A stretch of 64,000 bases of DNA from Firmicutes bacterium ADurb.Bin153. GTDB lineage: Bacteria > Bacillota > DTU025 > MWDF01. Within the stretch, counting starts at the first letter, position 1, and each line of letters begins with the position of its first letter. Made by a program: the position numbers and the translations under genes. Below are positions 1-7,735 of the stretch, one piece after another. The notes below the pieces were generated by a model. That model was not told where the DNA came from. It worked only from the letters and a program-made list of their open reading frames with translations, and ran no database searches. The stretch is taken from positions 117,983-181,982 of the forward strand of contig MWDF01000001.1 in NCBI GenBank assembly GCA_002070415.1, in the 5' to 3' direction.

Positions 1-264
1 CTTGCCGTCTTTAGTTACTGTCTGATAGTTTGCCAGCATCTCGTCTTTGAAGTCAGGTGAGCGTAATACCGTATGAACGAGGTCCCTTATGCCTTCACCT
101 ACTTGACGACCTGTAACAGAATTGTTAAAAACGGCGATAACCGAACTCTTCGGTTTTGACAGGTCATGAACAACGACCTCACATGACTGCCCCATGGTAG
201 TAGCAATCCCTCTAGCAACAGAAATTAACACCTCAAGTATTGGTGAGTTAGGTTTTTCTATCAT
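1..264 (-). CDS. YheO-like PAS-domain transcriptional regulator, N-terminal part (cut by window edge)
   Basis: The frame opens with ATG at 264 behind a good ribosome site (GGAGGG, 271-277) and is still open at base 1, giving 88 residues. The visible part matches the YheO-like PAS domain: ILEVLISVARGIATTMG near the start, then CEVVVHDL and a TGRQVGEGI motif. Family members carry a C-terminal helix-turn-helix, which would lie outside the window; DauR, an arginine-responsive repressor, is one known member. The gene is clearly richer in A+T than the main block, and the upstream region is very AT-rich with IS debris, so horizontal arrival is possible. The ligand cannot be inferred. Confidence 0.75.
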   Translation of the reverse strand, partial: MIEKPNSPILEVLISVARGIATTMGQSCEVVVHDLSKPKSSVIAVFNNSVTGRQVGEGIRDLVHTVLRSPDFKDEMLANYQTVTKDGK

Positions 265-403
265 GTCTTATCCCTCCGTATATTTTATACATTCTATATG
301 TAAGAAATTATTCCTGCTAGTTTGAACTTTTTGTACAATTTTAGTGTTTTTCCTGCTCACTGCCCTTTATTAAATAATTAACACCGATCTAGAATTGACC
401 CAC

Positions 404-424
404 TGGGGATGCAGACAAAATGCT
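404..424 (+). repeat. Solo copy of an IS3-type terminal sequence
   Basis: The 21 bases TGGGGATGCAGACAAAATGCT match 17 of 21 positions of the left end of the deleted IS3 element at 821-841 (TGGAGGTGCGGACAAAATCCT), in the same orientation. No transposase start follows it, so it looks like the stub of a second, more eroded copy of a related element. Confidence 0.45.
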
Positions 425-594
425 TAGAAATCAGAACAGTAGGTTTGGAGGGCGTAGACTAGTTTGGACATAGAAACGAGAGTGTAAGGTACTAATAGGT
501 AGTGTCAAGAATCGGACCTTATCTACTAATACGACTCGAAAGCGATACAATAAGCAGTTGTCTGTACCTTCACCGCAGAATGATCTGTAAGGAT

Positions 595-705
595 CTATGC
601 ATATAGGAAAGCCTCATTCTGCACATTAAGTGCCTTTACTATCCTCTTTAGGTTCGCTGCTATACACGATAGCAGATATGGGGATGTGGACGTTTTCTTG
701 AACAT
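595..705 (-). pseudogene. C-terminal remnant of a DDE transposase (probably IS1182/IS5-like)
   Basis: On the minus strand the frame from 705 reads MFKKTSTSPYLLSCIAANLK, continues RIVKALNVQNEAF and ends at TAG (595-597). The block AANLKRIVKAL resembles the extreme C-terminus of IS1182/IS4/IS5-type transposases, where an NLKR(I/M/L)VK motif closes the DDE domain. Only about 36 residues remain, with no catalytic residues, so it is dead. The family assignment rests on one short motif. Confidence 0.4.
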
Positions 706-706
706 C

Positions 707-808
707 CTAGATAGTAAGTCCTAGGTTCCTCCGGTATTCCATAGGACTCTTTCCACCGAGAGATAGCTCGATCCTACCATTGTTGTACCAGTGAAGTAGC
801 CATCTAAA
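707..808 (-). pseudogene. C-terminal remnant of an IS3/IS150-family transposase
   Basis: The minus-strand frame gives WLLHWYNNGRIELSLGGKSP followed by MEYRRNLGLTI and TAG at 707-709. HWYNN.RI..SLGGKSP.EYR is the typical C-terminal signature of IS3-family OrfB (IS150 group). A stop codon just upstream (at about 811) and the absence of the DDE core show it is a fragment. It points opposite to the plus-strand IS3 fragment at 869-1173 and abuts another transposase remnant, so the two mark nested or successive insertions. Confidence 0.6.
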
Positions 809-820
809 TTACTCATGAAT

Positions 821-1190
821 TGGAGGTGCGGACAAAATCCTGGACAATAAATGAACAGGAGGTTGTCTATGTACCCGAACGAGAAGATAGAGAAAGCAAT
901 AGAGTTGCTAATCATATATGACTACAGCATCGCCAGCATGAGCAGGCCGGGAAACCCATATGACAATGCTTTCGTAGAATCATTCTACCGGACATTGAAA
1001 ACCGAGCTTATACAGGGAAGGCGGTTCCTAGACAAGGAGGAGGCCGAGAGGAGGATCTTCGAGTACATCGAAATCTACTACAACAGGAAAGGATGCATTC
1101 TTCGTTGGAGTATCAGGGCCCTGTGGATTACGAAAAGCGATTTAACAGCAATAATCTTAACCTTGTGTACTGAATTCTGTGGAAAGACCA
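821..1190 (+). mobile_element. Internally deleted IS3-family element (about 370 bp)
   Basis: The left end at 821-841 and the inverted right end (TGGTCTTTCCACAGAATTCA read from 1190 leftwards) share an imperfect terminal repeat, including 11 of 15 matches in ACAAAATCCTGGACA versus ACAGAATTCAGTACA. Between them lies a single short frame joining the start of orfA to the end of orfB. The right end stops 9 bases before the stop codon of the DUF2085 gene. It resembles a non-autonomous derivative of an IS3 element; I could not verify target-site duplications. Confidence 0.5.
869..1173 (+). pseudogene. IS3-family orfA-orfB deletion fusion with C-terminal frameshift
   Basis: An ATG at 869 sits behind AGGAGG (857-862). 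The first 20 or so residues (MYPNEKIEKAIELLI.YDYS) look like the start of an IS3 OrfA helix-turn-helix protein. They run directly into the last third of OrfB: SMSRPGNPYDNAFVESFYRT, then LKTEL and EYIEIYYNRK. Near 1090-1095 one base seems to be missing: the conserved ending HSSLEYQGPVDYEKRFN continues in another frame to TGA at 1171-1173, while the original frame runs on to 1195. The first two acidic residues of the DDE core are deleted, so it cannot encode an active transposase. Confidence 0.7.
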
Positions 1191-1198
1191 CTTAGTCA

Positions 1199-1543
1199 TT
1201 ACAATAGAACACCTTTTATAGTAACGATTATCACATTTACTACCCAGCTTATCCCCCACATATACTCCATCCCCAGCCCGAATCCCGCCATCAGCCCCGT
1301 GACCAGCCTCCTGGCGTTCGTCGACATGATGCCGAACCACCTCTGGATCCCCCAGTCGACGCCCATCGGTAAAACCAGCGCCAGCCCCAGTGCCCAATGT
1401 ATCCTCACCCCGAATAAAAAGAGGACGACCGCCGCCGCGTGCCCCAAGTAGCTCCCGAAGCACCTCGCGCAGACGGGCATCCTCCGCCCTGCCACCACCA
1501 GGCACCTTTCCGGTATCTTGTGGCAGCTCATCATCCTCAGCAT
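1199..1543 (-). CDS. DUF2085 family small membrane protein
   Basis: A 114-residue protein with the family signature: SCHKIPERCLVVAGRRMPVC followed by ARCFGSYLGH, that is a Cys-His-x-IPER block and a CxxC pair, then three hydrophobic segments. The function of DUF2085 is unknown. I chose the ATG at 1543, which has AAGGA four bases upstream and avoids a long overlap with the preceding zinc-ribbon gene. An ATG at 1588 would add 15 residues but has no ribosome site. The gene ends 9 bases from the right end of the IS3 fragment. Confidence 0.75.
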   Translation of the reverse strand: MLRMMSCHKIPERCLVVAGRRMPVCARCFGSYLGHAAAVVLFLFGVRIHWALGLALVLPMGVDWGIQRWFGIMSTNARRLVTGLMAGFGLGMEYMWGISWVVNVIIVTIKGVLL

Positions 1544-1557
1544 GAAGTCCTTGCCTG

Positions 1558-1746
1558 TCACTTCCACCTGTGCCCGCAGCTCATGCATTCTTTGTGTTTA
1601 TCATAGGCGTTAAGCATGCCGCACAGCATGCCTATCGGTCCCAGCAACGCCCAGCCGCAGCACCCGGTCCCCACGTCGTATCCCTTGTTCTGGAGCGTGA
1701 CCGACGGGGAACCGCACTTCGGGCACCTTACCTCCTTACCCTCCAA
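1558..1746 (-). CDS. Small zinc-ribbon protein
   Basis: This 62-residue protein has a CPKC pair near the N-terminus and a CMSCGHRW pair near the C-terminus, forming a likely four-cysteine zinc ribbon. A glycine- and cysteine-rich hydrophobic stretch (GTGCCGWALLGPIGMLCGML) lies between them and may be a membrane hairpin. The start is a TTG at 1746 with GGGGAGG seven bases upstream. It lies just upstream of the DUF2085 gene, and both proteins are small, cysteine-bearing and apparently membrane-associated. The function is unknown. Confidence 0.65.
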   Translation of the reverse strand: MEGKEVRCPKCGSPSVTLQNKGYDVGTGCCGWALLGPIGMLCGMLNAYDKHKECMSCGHRWK

Positions 1747-1820
1747 GGCGATACCTCCCCTGCTGATATACTCCGAAAATTGCTCCGATCATCCTCAGGC
1801 AACCGGCACAGGGCCGTTCC

Positions 1821-2195
1821 CTATTCCTTCCTCCAGAATGTCGTATAATCCGCCTTGTCCTGGATGTTGAACTCTATCATCCGCTTGAGGAGGGGATAAT
1901 CGAAAGGTTTGTCCCAGGCGAAGCGAACGAATTTCTTGCCGAAATCGTAACCTTCTTTGTTTAGCTCCTCGGCGAAACGGTCCACGGCCGCGCCCTCCGG
2001 GGCGACGGCCAGGTGTTTCTTGGCGATGCTGAAGCCGATTATGAACGTGCCGTGGTCGGTGAACATCGGCTGGTTCCAGGCTATCTTCGGCACCAGGTCC
2101 GGGAAGGTCCTCCCCACCCAGTCCAGCACCTCTTCAGTGCGCATCCGGCTCTTCGGATCTTCGATGCCATCCAGGAAATCTGCGAAAACTTCCAT
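1821..2195 (-). CDS. DUF1801 protein of the YdhG/Fra (frataxin-like) type
   Basis: 124 residues, full length for the family. It closely follows the Bacillus YdhG/Fra pattern: MEVFADFLDGI.DP at the start, RTEEVLDWV, KIAWNQPMFTDHGTFIIGFS, KKHLAVAPE, and a C-terminal MIEFNIQDKAD..TFWRK. B. subtilis Fra is reported as a frataxin-like iron chaperone; whether this protein binds iron is inferred from the family only. It starts at ATG 2195 behind GGGGGTG. The 140 bases up to guaA hold no gene, only a weak 7-bp dyad. Confidence 0.8.
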   Translation of the reverse strand: MEVFADFLDGIEDPKSRMRTEEVLDWVGRTFPDLVPKIAWNQPMFTDHGTFIIGFSIAKKHLAVAPEGAAVDRFAEELNKEGYDFGKKFVRFAWDKPFDYPLLKRMIEFNIQDKADYTTFWRKE

Positions 2196-2336
2196 GCCGA
2201 CACCCCCTCAAGAAGGTATACGGCCCGCCTGCAATTTCCTCGTCGAGGGCGGACCGTCACCGAACGAAACTTACGCGGACCGCCGTTTCCTAGGCCGGCA
2301 GGACCTATTGAAACGCCTGCCGCTGCTTTCCCGAAG

Positions 2337-3884
2337 CTATTCCCACTCTATAGTCGACGGAGGCTTCATCGTGATGTCGTAGCACACCCTGTTCACGCCG
2401 TGGACCTCGTTCACGATCCTCGTCGATATCCTCTCAAGGACGTCGTACGGTATCTTCGCCCAGTCCGCCGTCATCCCGTCGTCGCTGATGACGGCCCTTA
2501 CGGCCACGAGCTCAGAATAAGTGCGTTTGTCGCCCATGACGCCAACGGACCTCACGCCCGGAAGCACCGCGAACGACTGCCATATCGACCTGTAGAGCCC
2601 CGCCGCCTTGATCTCCTCCGTCACTATGGCGTCGGCCTCCCTCAGCAACGAGAGCCTCTCCTCGTCGATCGCGCCTATCACCCTCACCGCGAGCCCCGGC
2701 CCAGGGAACGGCTGCCTCCACACTATGTCCTCGGAAAGCCCCATCGCGAGGCCGATCCTCCTAACCTCGTCCTTGAACAGGTACCTCAGCGGCTCGATCA
2801 GCTTGAAGCCCAGCTTCTCCGGCAAGCCTCCCACGTTGTGGTGGCTCTTTATCTTCACCGCGGTGCCCGCGGTGTCCGGCGCAGTGCTCTCTATGACGTC
2901 AGGATACAGCGTGCCCTGCACCAAGAAGTCGACCTTCCCGAGCTTCTTCGCCTCTTCCTCGAATACCCTGATGAACTCCTCGCCTATGATCTTCCTCTTG
3001 CGCTCAGGGTCCGTTATGCCCTCGAGCCTTCTGAGGAACCTCTCCTTCGCGTCCACGGTTATGAGGTTCATGTGGAAGTGCTGCCTGAACACGCTCTCCA
3101 CCTGCTCGGCCTCGCCCTTCCTGAGAAGGCCGTGGTCCACGAACACGCACGTGAGGTTGTCCCCCACAGCCTTGTGCACCAGAACCGCCGCCACCGAGGA
3201 GTCCACTCCACCCGAGAGCGCGCACAGCACCTTGCCGCCGCCGGCCCTCTCCCTGGCGTCCGCGATCGCTTCTTCTATGAAAGAGCCCGGCGTCCAGTCG
3301 GCTGCCAGCTTGCACACCTCGAACAGGAAGTCGTTCAGTATGTCCTGGCCCTTTAGCGTATGTTTCACCTCGGGATGGAACTGCACCCCGTAGAGCATCC
3401 TCTTCCTGTCCTCCATCGCGGCGATCGGCGTGTTGTCCGACCATGCGGACCTGACGAACCCCTTGGGCATGTCCACGACGCTGTCCCCGTGGCTCATCCA
3501 GACGACCCCCACATCGCCTATGCCCTTGAACAGGCACGACGCCTCGTCCTTCATAAGCTCGGCCTTGCCGTACTCCCTCTTCTCGGCCCTTTCCACGCTG
3601 CCGCCCAAGTGCTTCGCCATCAGCTGCATGCCGTAACAGATGCCCAGGACCGGCACACCCAGCGCGAATATGGCGGGGTCGACCTGCGGCGCCTTGTCCT
3701 CGTAGACGCTGGAGGGCCCCCCCGACAGGATTATACCCTTCGGGGCCATCGCCCTCACCTTGTCGGCCTTTATGTCGTGCTGGACGATCTCGCAGTATAC
3801 GTCGGCCTCGCGCACGCGCCTCGCTATGAGGTTGCTGTACTGGGAGCCGAAATCGAGGATTATGACCAGTTCGTTACCTCTCAT
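2337..3884 (-). CDS. guaA: GMP synthase (glutamine-hydrolysing)
   Basis: 515 residues, normal length. It converts XMP, glutamine and ATP to GMP in the cytosol. The N-terminal class I glutamine amidotransferase domain has the nucleophile in GICYGMQ (Cys83) and the FHPE catalytic motif near residue 170. The ATP pyrophosphatase domain has the P-loop LSGGVDSS near 225, and the C-terminal dimerisation domain ends with the typical [11 protein letters not shown]. It is the last gene of the run that starts at glmM and follows hpt by three bases, which couples purine salvage to GMP synthesis. No purine riboswitch precedes it. Confidence 0.98.
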   Translation of the reverse strand: MRGNELVIILDFGSQYSNLIARRVREADVYCEIVQHDIKADKVRAMAPKGIILSGGPSSVYEDKAPQVDPAIFALGVPVLGICYGMQLMAKHLGGSVERAEKREYGKAELMKDEASCLFKGIGDVGVVWMSHGDSVVDMPKGFVRSAWSDNTPIAAMEDRKRMLYGVQFHPEVKHTLKGQDILNDFLFEVCKLAADWTPGSFIEEAIADARERAGGGKVLCALSGGVDSSVAAVLVHKAVGDNLTCVFVDHGLLRKGEAEQVESVFRQHFHMNLITVDAKERFLRRLEGITDPERKRKIIGEEFIRVFEEEAKKLGKVDFLVQGTLYPDVIESTAPDTAGTAVKIKSHHNVGGLPEKLGFKLIEPLRYLFKDEVRRIGLAMGLSEDIVWRQPFPGPGLAVRVIGAIDEERLSLLREADAIVTEEIKAAGLYRSIWQSFAVLPGVRSVGVMGDKRTYSELVAVRAVISDDGMTADWAKIPYDVLERISTRIVNEVHGVNRVCYDITMKPPSTIEWE

Positions 3885-3887
3885 GGC

Positions 3888-4460
3888 TTACTCCTTCTCC
3901 TCGTCGTTCCAGACGTAGTCCTTGGGTATCGCGATATAGGGTAGGTTGCGGAAGCGCTGCGCGTAGTCCAGCCCGTATCCCACCACGAACTCGTTGCCGA
4001 CGGTGAAGCCGTTGTAGTCGGGTACGAGCTGCACCTTCCTCGCCACGGGCTTGTCCAGGAGCGTTATGACCCTCAAGGACGCGGGCTTCTGCCTTTCGAA
4101 ATAGGCCTTGAGATACGAGAGCGTAAGCCCCGTGTCGATTATGTCCTCGACCAGGAGCACGTGCTTTCCTTCTATCGGCGTCTCGATGTCCTTTTCGATC
4201 CTCACGGTGCCGGACGACTTCGTCGTGTTGCCGTAGCTTGCGGCCGCGATGCTGTCTATCCTTATGGGCACCACTATGCTCCTTATGAGGTCGGCGAAGA
4301 AGATCGAAGCTCCCTTGAGGACGAATATGACGACGAGCTCCTTGCCCGCGTAGTCCTCGCTTATCTGGGCGCCCAGCTCCTCGACGCGTTTTCTGATCTG
4401 TTCCTCGGTTATCAGGACCTTCTTTATGTCCTCGTGCACGTTAGCGGAAAAATGCGCCAT
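3888..4460 (-). CDS. hpt: Hypoxanthine phosphoribosyltransferase
   Basis: 190 residues. A type I phosphoribosyltransferase that salvages hypoxanthine/guanine with PRPP. It has the PRPP-binding motif VLLVEDIIDTGLTLSYL, the VLKGASIFFADLIR loop region and VGYGLDYAQRFRNLPYIA near the C-terminus, all characteristic of HPRT. Its ATG is 15 bases after comB, and it ends three bases before guaA. Pairing with guaA and the upstream genes supports the assignment; some bacterial HPRTs also use guanine. Confidence 0.95.
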   Translation of the reverse strand: MAHFSANVHEDIKKVLITEEQIRKRVEELGAQISEDYAGKELVVIFVLKGASIFFADLIRSIVVPIRIDSIAAASYGNTTKSSGTVRIEKDIETPIEGKHVLLVEDIIDTGLTLSYLKAYFERQKPASLRVITLLDKPVARKVQLVPDYNGFTVGNEFVVGYGLDYAQRFRNLPYIAIPKDYVWNDEEKE

Positions 4461-4475
4461 GGGTGGTTCTCCCTC

Positions 4476-5210
4476 CTACGCCCTTACGACGGCCGTCCTT
4501 CCTTCAAGCACGGTCGCCACGGGCACAACGTTCAATATATCGGCCTTCGAGCAATACTCCACGTCTTGCTCGAAACCCTCTTCAATAAGGTATCCGGCGT
4601 GGTCGCACTTCTTTATGGAACCCGCAAGGTCGTGCCTGCAAGCCCTGTAGGCCGTAAGCGCCATCCAGGCCGGGTCCGTCATCAGGACCCCTTCCTTGAT
4701 CATCCTTTCGACCATCATCCCTGCGCATATAGCATCCTCGGCCCCGAACGTGCCGTCCTGCCCCGCGCACACGAGGATCATGTCCCTTCCGGTGGAAAGC
4801 AGGTATTCCGCCACCGCGGTCGCGTTCAGAAGGCTCGCCGCCGTAAGCAGCCTCGCGTCCGAGTAGCGGTCCAGCGCCTTCGTCCCGTTCGTCGTGGCCA
4901 GCACCAGCTTCTTTCCGGCCACCGCGTCCTCGCCGTACTCGAGCGGCGAGTTGCCGAGGTCGAACCCCTCCGGCCTTACGCCAAGCCTCTCCCCGCAAAG
5001 TAGCGCAGGGGCGAGTGTCATGGCCGCCTCCTTCGCCGCTTCCAGGCCCGACACGGGGAACACCGAGGAAGCTTTCGAGTGGAGCGCCTTCGATACCGTA
5101 CTCGTGGCCCTCAGCACGTCTATCACGGCCACGGCGGATTCCGTATGGCTTAATACCGTCGCGGAATCTATCGTAAGCGCCACGTCCAGCTTCACGCGCG
5201 TCCCGTTCAC
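4476..5210 (-). CDS. comB: ComB-family 2-phosphosulfolactate phosphatase
   Basis: 244 residues with typical ComB signatures: AVAVIDVLRATSTVSKAL near the start, LLCGERLGVRPEGFDLGNSP, and ATTNGTKAL. In methanogens ComB removes phosphate from 2-phosphosulfolactate during coenzyme M synthesis. No other coenzyme M gene is nearby, and many bacteria carry ComB homologues outside that pathway, so the real substrate is uncertain. It starts with GTG at 5210, overlapping the LCP stop codon by four bases, with GGAGGG eight bases upstream. Confidence 0.85.
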   Translation of the reverse strand: MNGTRVKLDVALTIDSATVLSHTESAVAVIDVLRATSTVSKALHSKASSVFPVSGLEAAKEAAMTLAPALLCGERLGVRPEGFDLGNSPLEYGEDAVAGKKLVLATTNGTKALDRYSDARLLTAASLLNATAVAEYLLSTGRDMILVCAGQDGTFGAEDAICAGMMVERMIKEGVLMTDPAWMALTAYRACRHDLAGSIKKCDHAGYLIEEGFEQDVEYCSKADILNVVPVATVLEGRTAVVRA

Positions 5211-6250
5211 TTCGACCCTCCGTTTTTGATGCCGTCTATCAGCTCGGCCGTCTTCTGCGAGTCAGCCTCCCAGTAGGGCCCGCTGAAACTGCCGGGAAGC
5301 GTCGTCGTCTTGAAGTTCCCGGGCCCGACCTTCAGCGCCCTCATCCCGATCGCGGCGTATTCGTACAGGTTCATGTCGTTCACCACGTACTTGTCGACGA
5401 TCGCCTTGAACTCGTCCAGCTTTGTGACGGACGAGAAGCTCACCGTCTTCCTTATTATCGACATCACGAAGTCCTGCTGTCTTGACACCCTGGCTATGTC
5501 GCCGAGGGCGTCGTTCCTGAACCTTACGTAGGCCAGCGCGGTCTTGCCGTCCAGAAGCTGCCTGCCCGGTTTTAGGTCCAGCTTGTAGCCGCCGGCCGTG
5601 TCGGTGTACCTCATCCTCTTCTCTACGTCCACCTCGACGCCGCCGATTGCATCCACCAGGCCGACGAACGCCTCGAAGTTCACCTCGAGCCACCTGTCGA
5701 CTTCCAGCCCCGTCAGCTTCTTCACGCCCTCGGCCAGCTCCGCGGGCGGGATGCCCTTGTAGAGGGAGTTGAACCTCACCCTGCTGCTCCTGCCGTTGGT
5801 ACTGACTAGAGTGTCCCTGGGTATCGACATCAGCACCACGGTCCGGCTGTTCCTGGGCATCATGAGCAGCATCGTGGTGTCGGCCCTGCCGATGCTGGCG
5901 GTCGACCTGGTGGCGGGCCCCACGTAGTCTACGTCGGTGCCGACTATCATCATCGTGAACATGCCGTCGTCCCCCCAGGGGAGCCTCGACGGGAGCACTA
6001 TGTAAAGATAGGCGCCCAGTGCCATCATGAAGGCGAGGAACACCGAAAGTACGATGCCCGCCGTAAGCCAGCCGCTGCGCCTCCTCTTCCTCTTGCTATC
6101 CGTACCGGACCCGGGCCCGTTGCCGCAAGGTGCGCCGAAGCGCTCCTCTTCCGGCCGCCCGGACGTTTCCGTCCCGGTGTCCCCGGTCCTTTCCTCTGGA
6201 ATTCTCTCTTCCACTTCGAAATGGTCGCGTCGCTCGTTCTGATTTGCCAT
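5207..6250 (-). CDS. LytR-CpsA-Psr (LCP) family protein
   Basis: 347 residues. A charged, Glu/Arg-rich cytoplasmic tail of about 60 residues precedes one transmembrane segment (GWLTAGIVLSVFLAFMMALG). The extracytoplasmic LCP domain shows TTMLLMMPRNSRTVVLMSIP and a following RDT, then VGLVDAIGGVEVDV and LLDGKTALAYVRFRND. LCP enzymes transfer polyprenyl-linked polymers onto peptidoglycan, so this is a candidate for attaching a wall polymer such as the one CsaB may pyruvylate. I chose ATG 6250, with GAGGT nine bases upstream, over a GTG at 6268. Confidence 0.9.
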   Translation of the reverse strand: MANQNERRDHFEVEERIPEERTGDTGTETSGRPEEERFGAPCGNGPGSGTDSKRKRRRSGWLTAGIVLSVFLAFMMALGAYLYIVLPSRLPWGDDGMFTMMIVGTDVDYVGPATRSTASIGRADTTMLLMMPRNSRTVVLMSIPRDTLVSTNGRSSRVRFNSLYKGIPPAELAEGVKKLTGLEVDRWLEVNFEAFVGLVDAIGGVEVDVEKRMRYTDTAGGYKLDLKPGRQLLDGKTALAYVRFRNDALGDIARVSRQQDFVMSIIRKTVSFSSVTKLDEFKAIVDKYVVNDMNLYEYAAIGMRALKVGPGNFKTTTLPGSFSGPYWEADSQKTAELIDGIKNGGSK

Positions 6251-6269
6251 AATGTTCCAACCTCGCACT

Positions 6270-7274
6270 CTATATGACCTTCCAGGAAGGGTCTGCGTTC
6301 GCGTCCAGCGGAGAGCTTGCCCCGCTTCTGAGCCTGAAGTACCCAGCCGACGCTATCATGGCGGCGTTGTCCGTACAATACACCGCCTCAGGTATTATAA
6401 GCTCGGTGGAGGTCCTGCCGCAAAGCCCTTTCATGCGGGCTCTCAGCGCCTTGTTCGAGGCAACGCCCCCCGATACCGCGAGCTTTTTCAGGCCCGTCAT
6501 CCTAAGGGCCTCTTTCGCCCTCTCTGCGAGAGTGTCCACCACGCTCTTCTGGAACGCGGCGGCGATGTCGGCCCTCTCCTTGTCGTCTGCGGCCTTCGCC
6601 GCCATCCTCACCGCCGCCGTCTTTATGCCCGAGAAGCTGACGTCCAGCGGATTGTCCCTTACGCTTATCTTCGCGAACCTCACGGCGTCGGGATCCCCCA
6701 GGGCCGCGAGCTTTTCGAGATTCGGCCCTCCGGGGTACGGCAGGCCCAGGGACCTTGCCACCTTGTCGAAGGCCTCCCCGGCGGCGTCGTCTCTAGTCCT
6801 TCCGAGCCTTTCGTACGAGCCGTGGGCCTTTATGACCGTGAAGTCGGTGTGGCCGCCCGAGACCGTAAGGCACAGGAAGGGCGGCTCCAGGTCCTCCCTT
6901 CCCAGGAAGTTCGCGTATATGTGCCCTTCTATGTGGTTCACTCCCACGAAAGGAAGCCCCGTCGCCCACGACAGCGCCTTCGCGTAGGCGAGTCCCACAA
7001 GGAGGGCCCCCACAAGGCCGGGGCCCTGCGTCACAGCTATGCCGTCGAGCTCCTTGAAATCCCTTCCGCCCATCGCCTCGCCGACCACCGGGACTATGGC
7101 CTCCACATGCCTCCTGGACGCTATCTCTGGCACCACCCCGCCGTAAATCCTATGCTCTTCCATCTGGGACGCGATCACGCAAGACAGCACGCGCCTCCCG
7201 CCTTCGACCAGCGAGGCCGACGTCTCGTCGCAGCTGCTCTCTATGCCTAGCACCAGGGCGCCTTCTTTTATCAT
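6270..7274 (-). CDS. tsaD: tRNA N6-adenosine threonylcarbamoyltransferase
   Basis: 334 residues. The Kae1/TsaD ATPase-fold enzyme transfers the threonylcarbamoyl group to A37 of ANN-decoding tRNAs. Visible motifs are LGIESSCDETSASLV at the N-terminus, the metal-binding HIEGH near residue 113, LTVSGGHT and AVSGGVASN. It overlaps rimI by four bases (ATGA), and tsaB and tsaE follow in the same unit, so the t6A transferase complex genes other than tsaC are together here. Confidence 0.98.
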   Translation of the reverse strand: MIKEGALVLGIESSCDETSASLVEGGRRVLSCVIASQMEEHRIYGGVVPEIASRRHVEAIVPVVGEAMGGRDFKELDGIAVTQGPGLVGALLVGLAYAKALSWATGLPFVGVNHIEGHIYANFLGREDLEPPFLCLTVSGGHTDFTVIKAHGSYERLGRTRDDAAGEAFDKVARSLGLPYPGGPNLEKLAALGDPDAVRFAKISVRDNPLDVSFSGIKTAAVRMAAKAADDKERADIAAAFQKSVVDTLAERAKEALRMTGLKKLAVSGGVASNKALRARMKGLCGRTSTELIIPEAVYCTDNAAMIASAGYFRLRSGASSPLDANADPSWKVI

Positions 7275-7735
7275 GGCCTAATCCTTTCAGAAAACCGGCA
7301 CCACATAATGACCGCGTCCTCCCCGTTGTCCTCGTAATAATCCGGCCTTATCCCGGCGCTTGCGAATCCCATCGAGGCGTAGAGCGCCCTTGCGGTAAGG
7401 TTTGAGACCCTCACCTCAAGCGTCATCGCGGATACGCCCTCGGACTTCGCGAGCTTCACCAGCTCCTCCATGACGCGCCGGCCATGGCCCTTCCCACGCA
7501 TGTCGGGCCTCACCGCGACGTTAGTTATGTGGGCTTCGTCGAATATCCTCCAGTAGCCCGCATAGCCCACGACCGCCCCGTCCTCGATCGCCACTATGTA
7601 GCGCGCCGCGCGGTTTGCCAGCTCCGCCTCGAAGGCCGCCTCGCTCCAGGGGCACGCGAAGCTCTGCTCCTCGATCCTTGCGACCGCCTTCACGTGCCTT
7701 GCCGACATCATCTCGAAAGTAGGCAGGTTCAGCAC
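7271..7735 (-). CDS. rimI: Ribosomal-protein-alanine N-acetyltransferase
   Basis: A GNAT acetyltransferase of about 154 residues, expected to acetylate the N-terminal alanine of S18. It shows the RimI pattern ARIEEQSFACPWSEAAFEAE, then AHITNVAVRPDMRGKGHGRR for acetyl-CoA binding, and LEVRVSNLTARALYASMGF. The frame stays open far upstream, but that part is the shadow of tsaB. I place the start at GTG 7735, overlapping the tsaB stop; a GTG at 7747 with GAGGT just upstream is equally possible. It lies between tsaB and tsaD, a common arrangement. Confidence 0.92.
   Translation of the reverse strand: MLNLPTFEMMSARHVKAVARIEEQSFACPWSEAAFEAELANRAARYIVAIEDGAVVGYAGYWRIFDEAHITNVAVRPDMRGKGHGRRVMEELVKLAKSEGVSAMTLEVRVSNLTARALYASMGFASAGIRPDYYEDNGEDAVIMWCRFSERIRP

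Larger units (their letters stand above)
265..820. other. AT-rich intergenic region with decayed IS fragments
   Basis: No intact gene is visible here. The first 100 bases are the AT-rich upstream region of the YheO-like gene. The rest contains an isolated IS end (404-424) and the C-terminal remains of two transposases on the minus strand (595-705 and 707-808). The base composition differs strongly from the GC-rich main block, which begins at about 1200. Confidence 0.6.

Noticed and set aside
1179..1505. Overlapping open frames on both strands over the DUF2085 gene
   Set aside because: The minus-strand frame with the CARCFGSYLG motif matches a known family; the others show no homology and are shadows.
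3885..3887. Purine riboswitch ahead of guaA
   Set aside because: guaA follows hpt by three bases, so there is no leader in which a riboswitch could lie.
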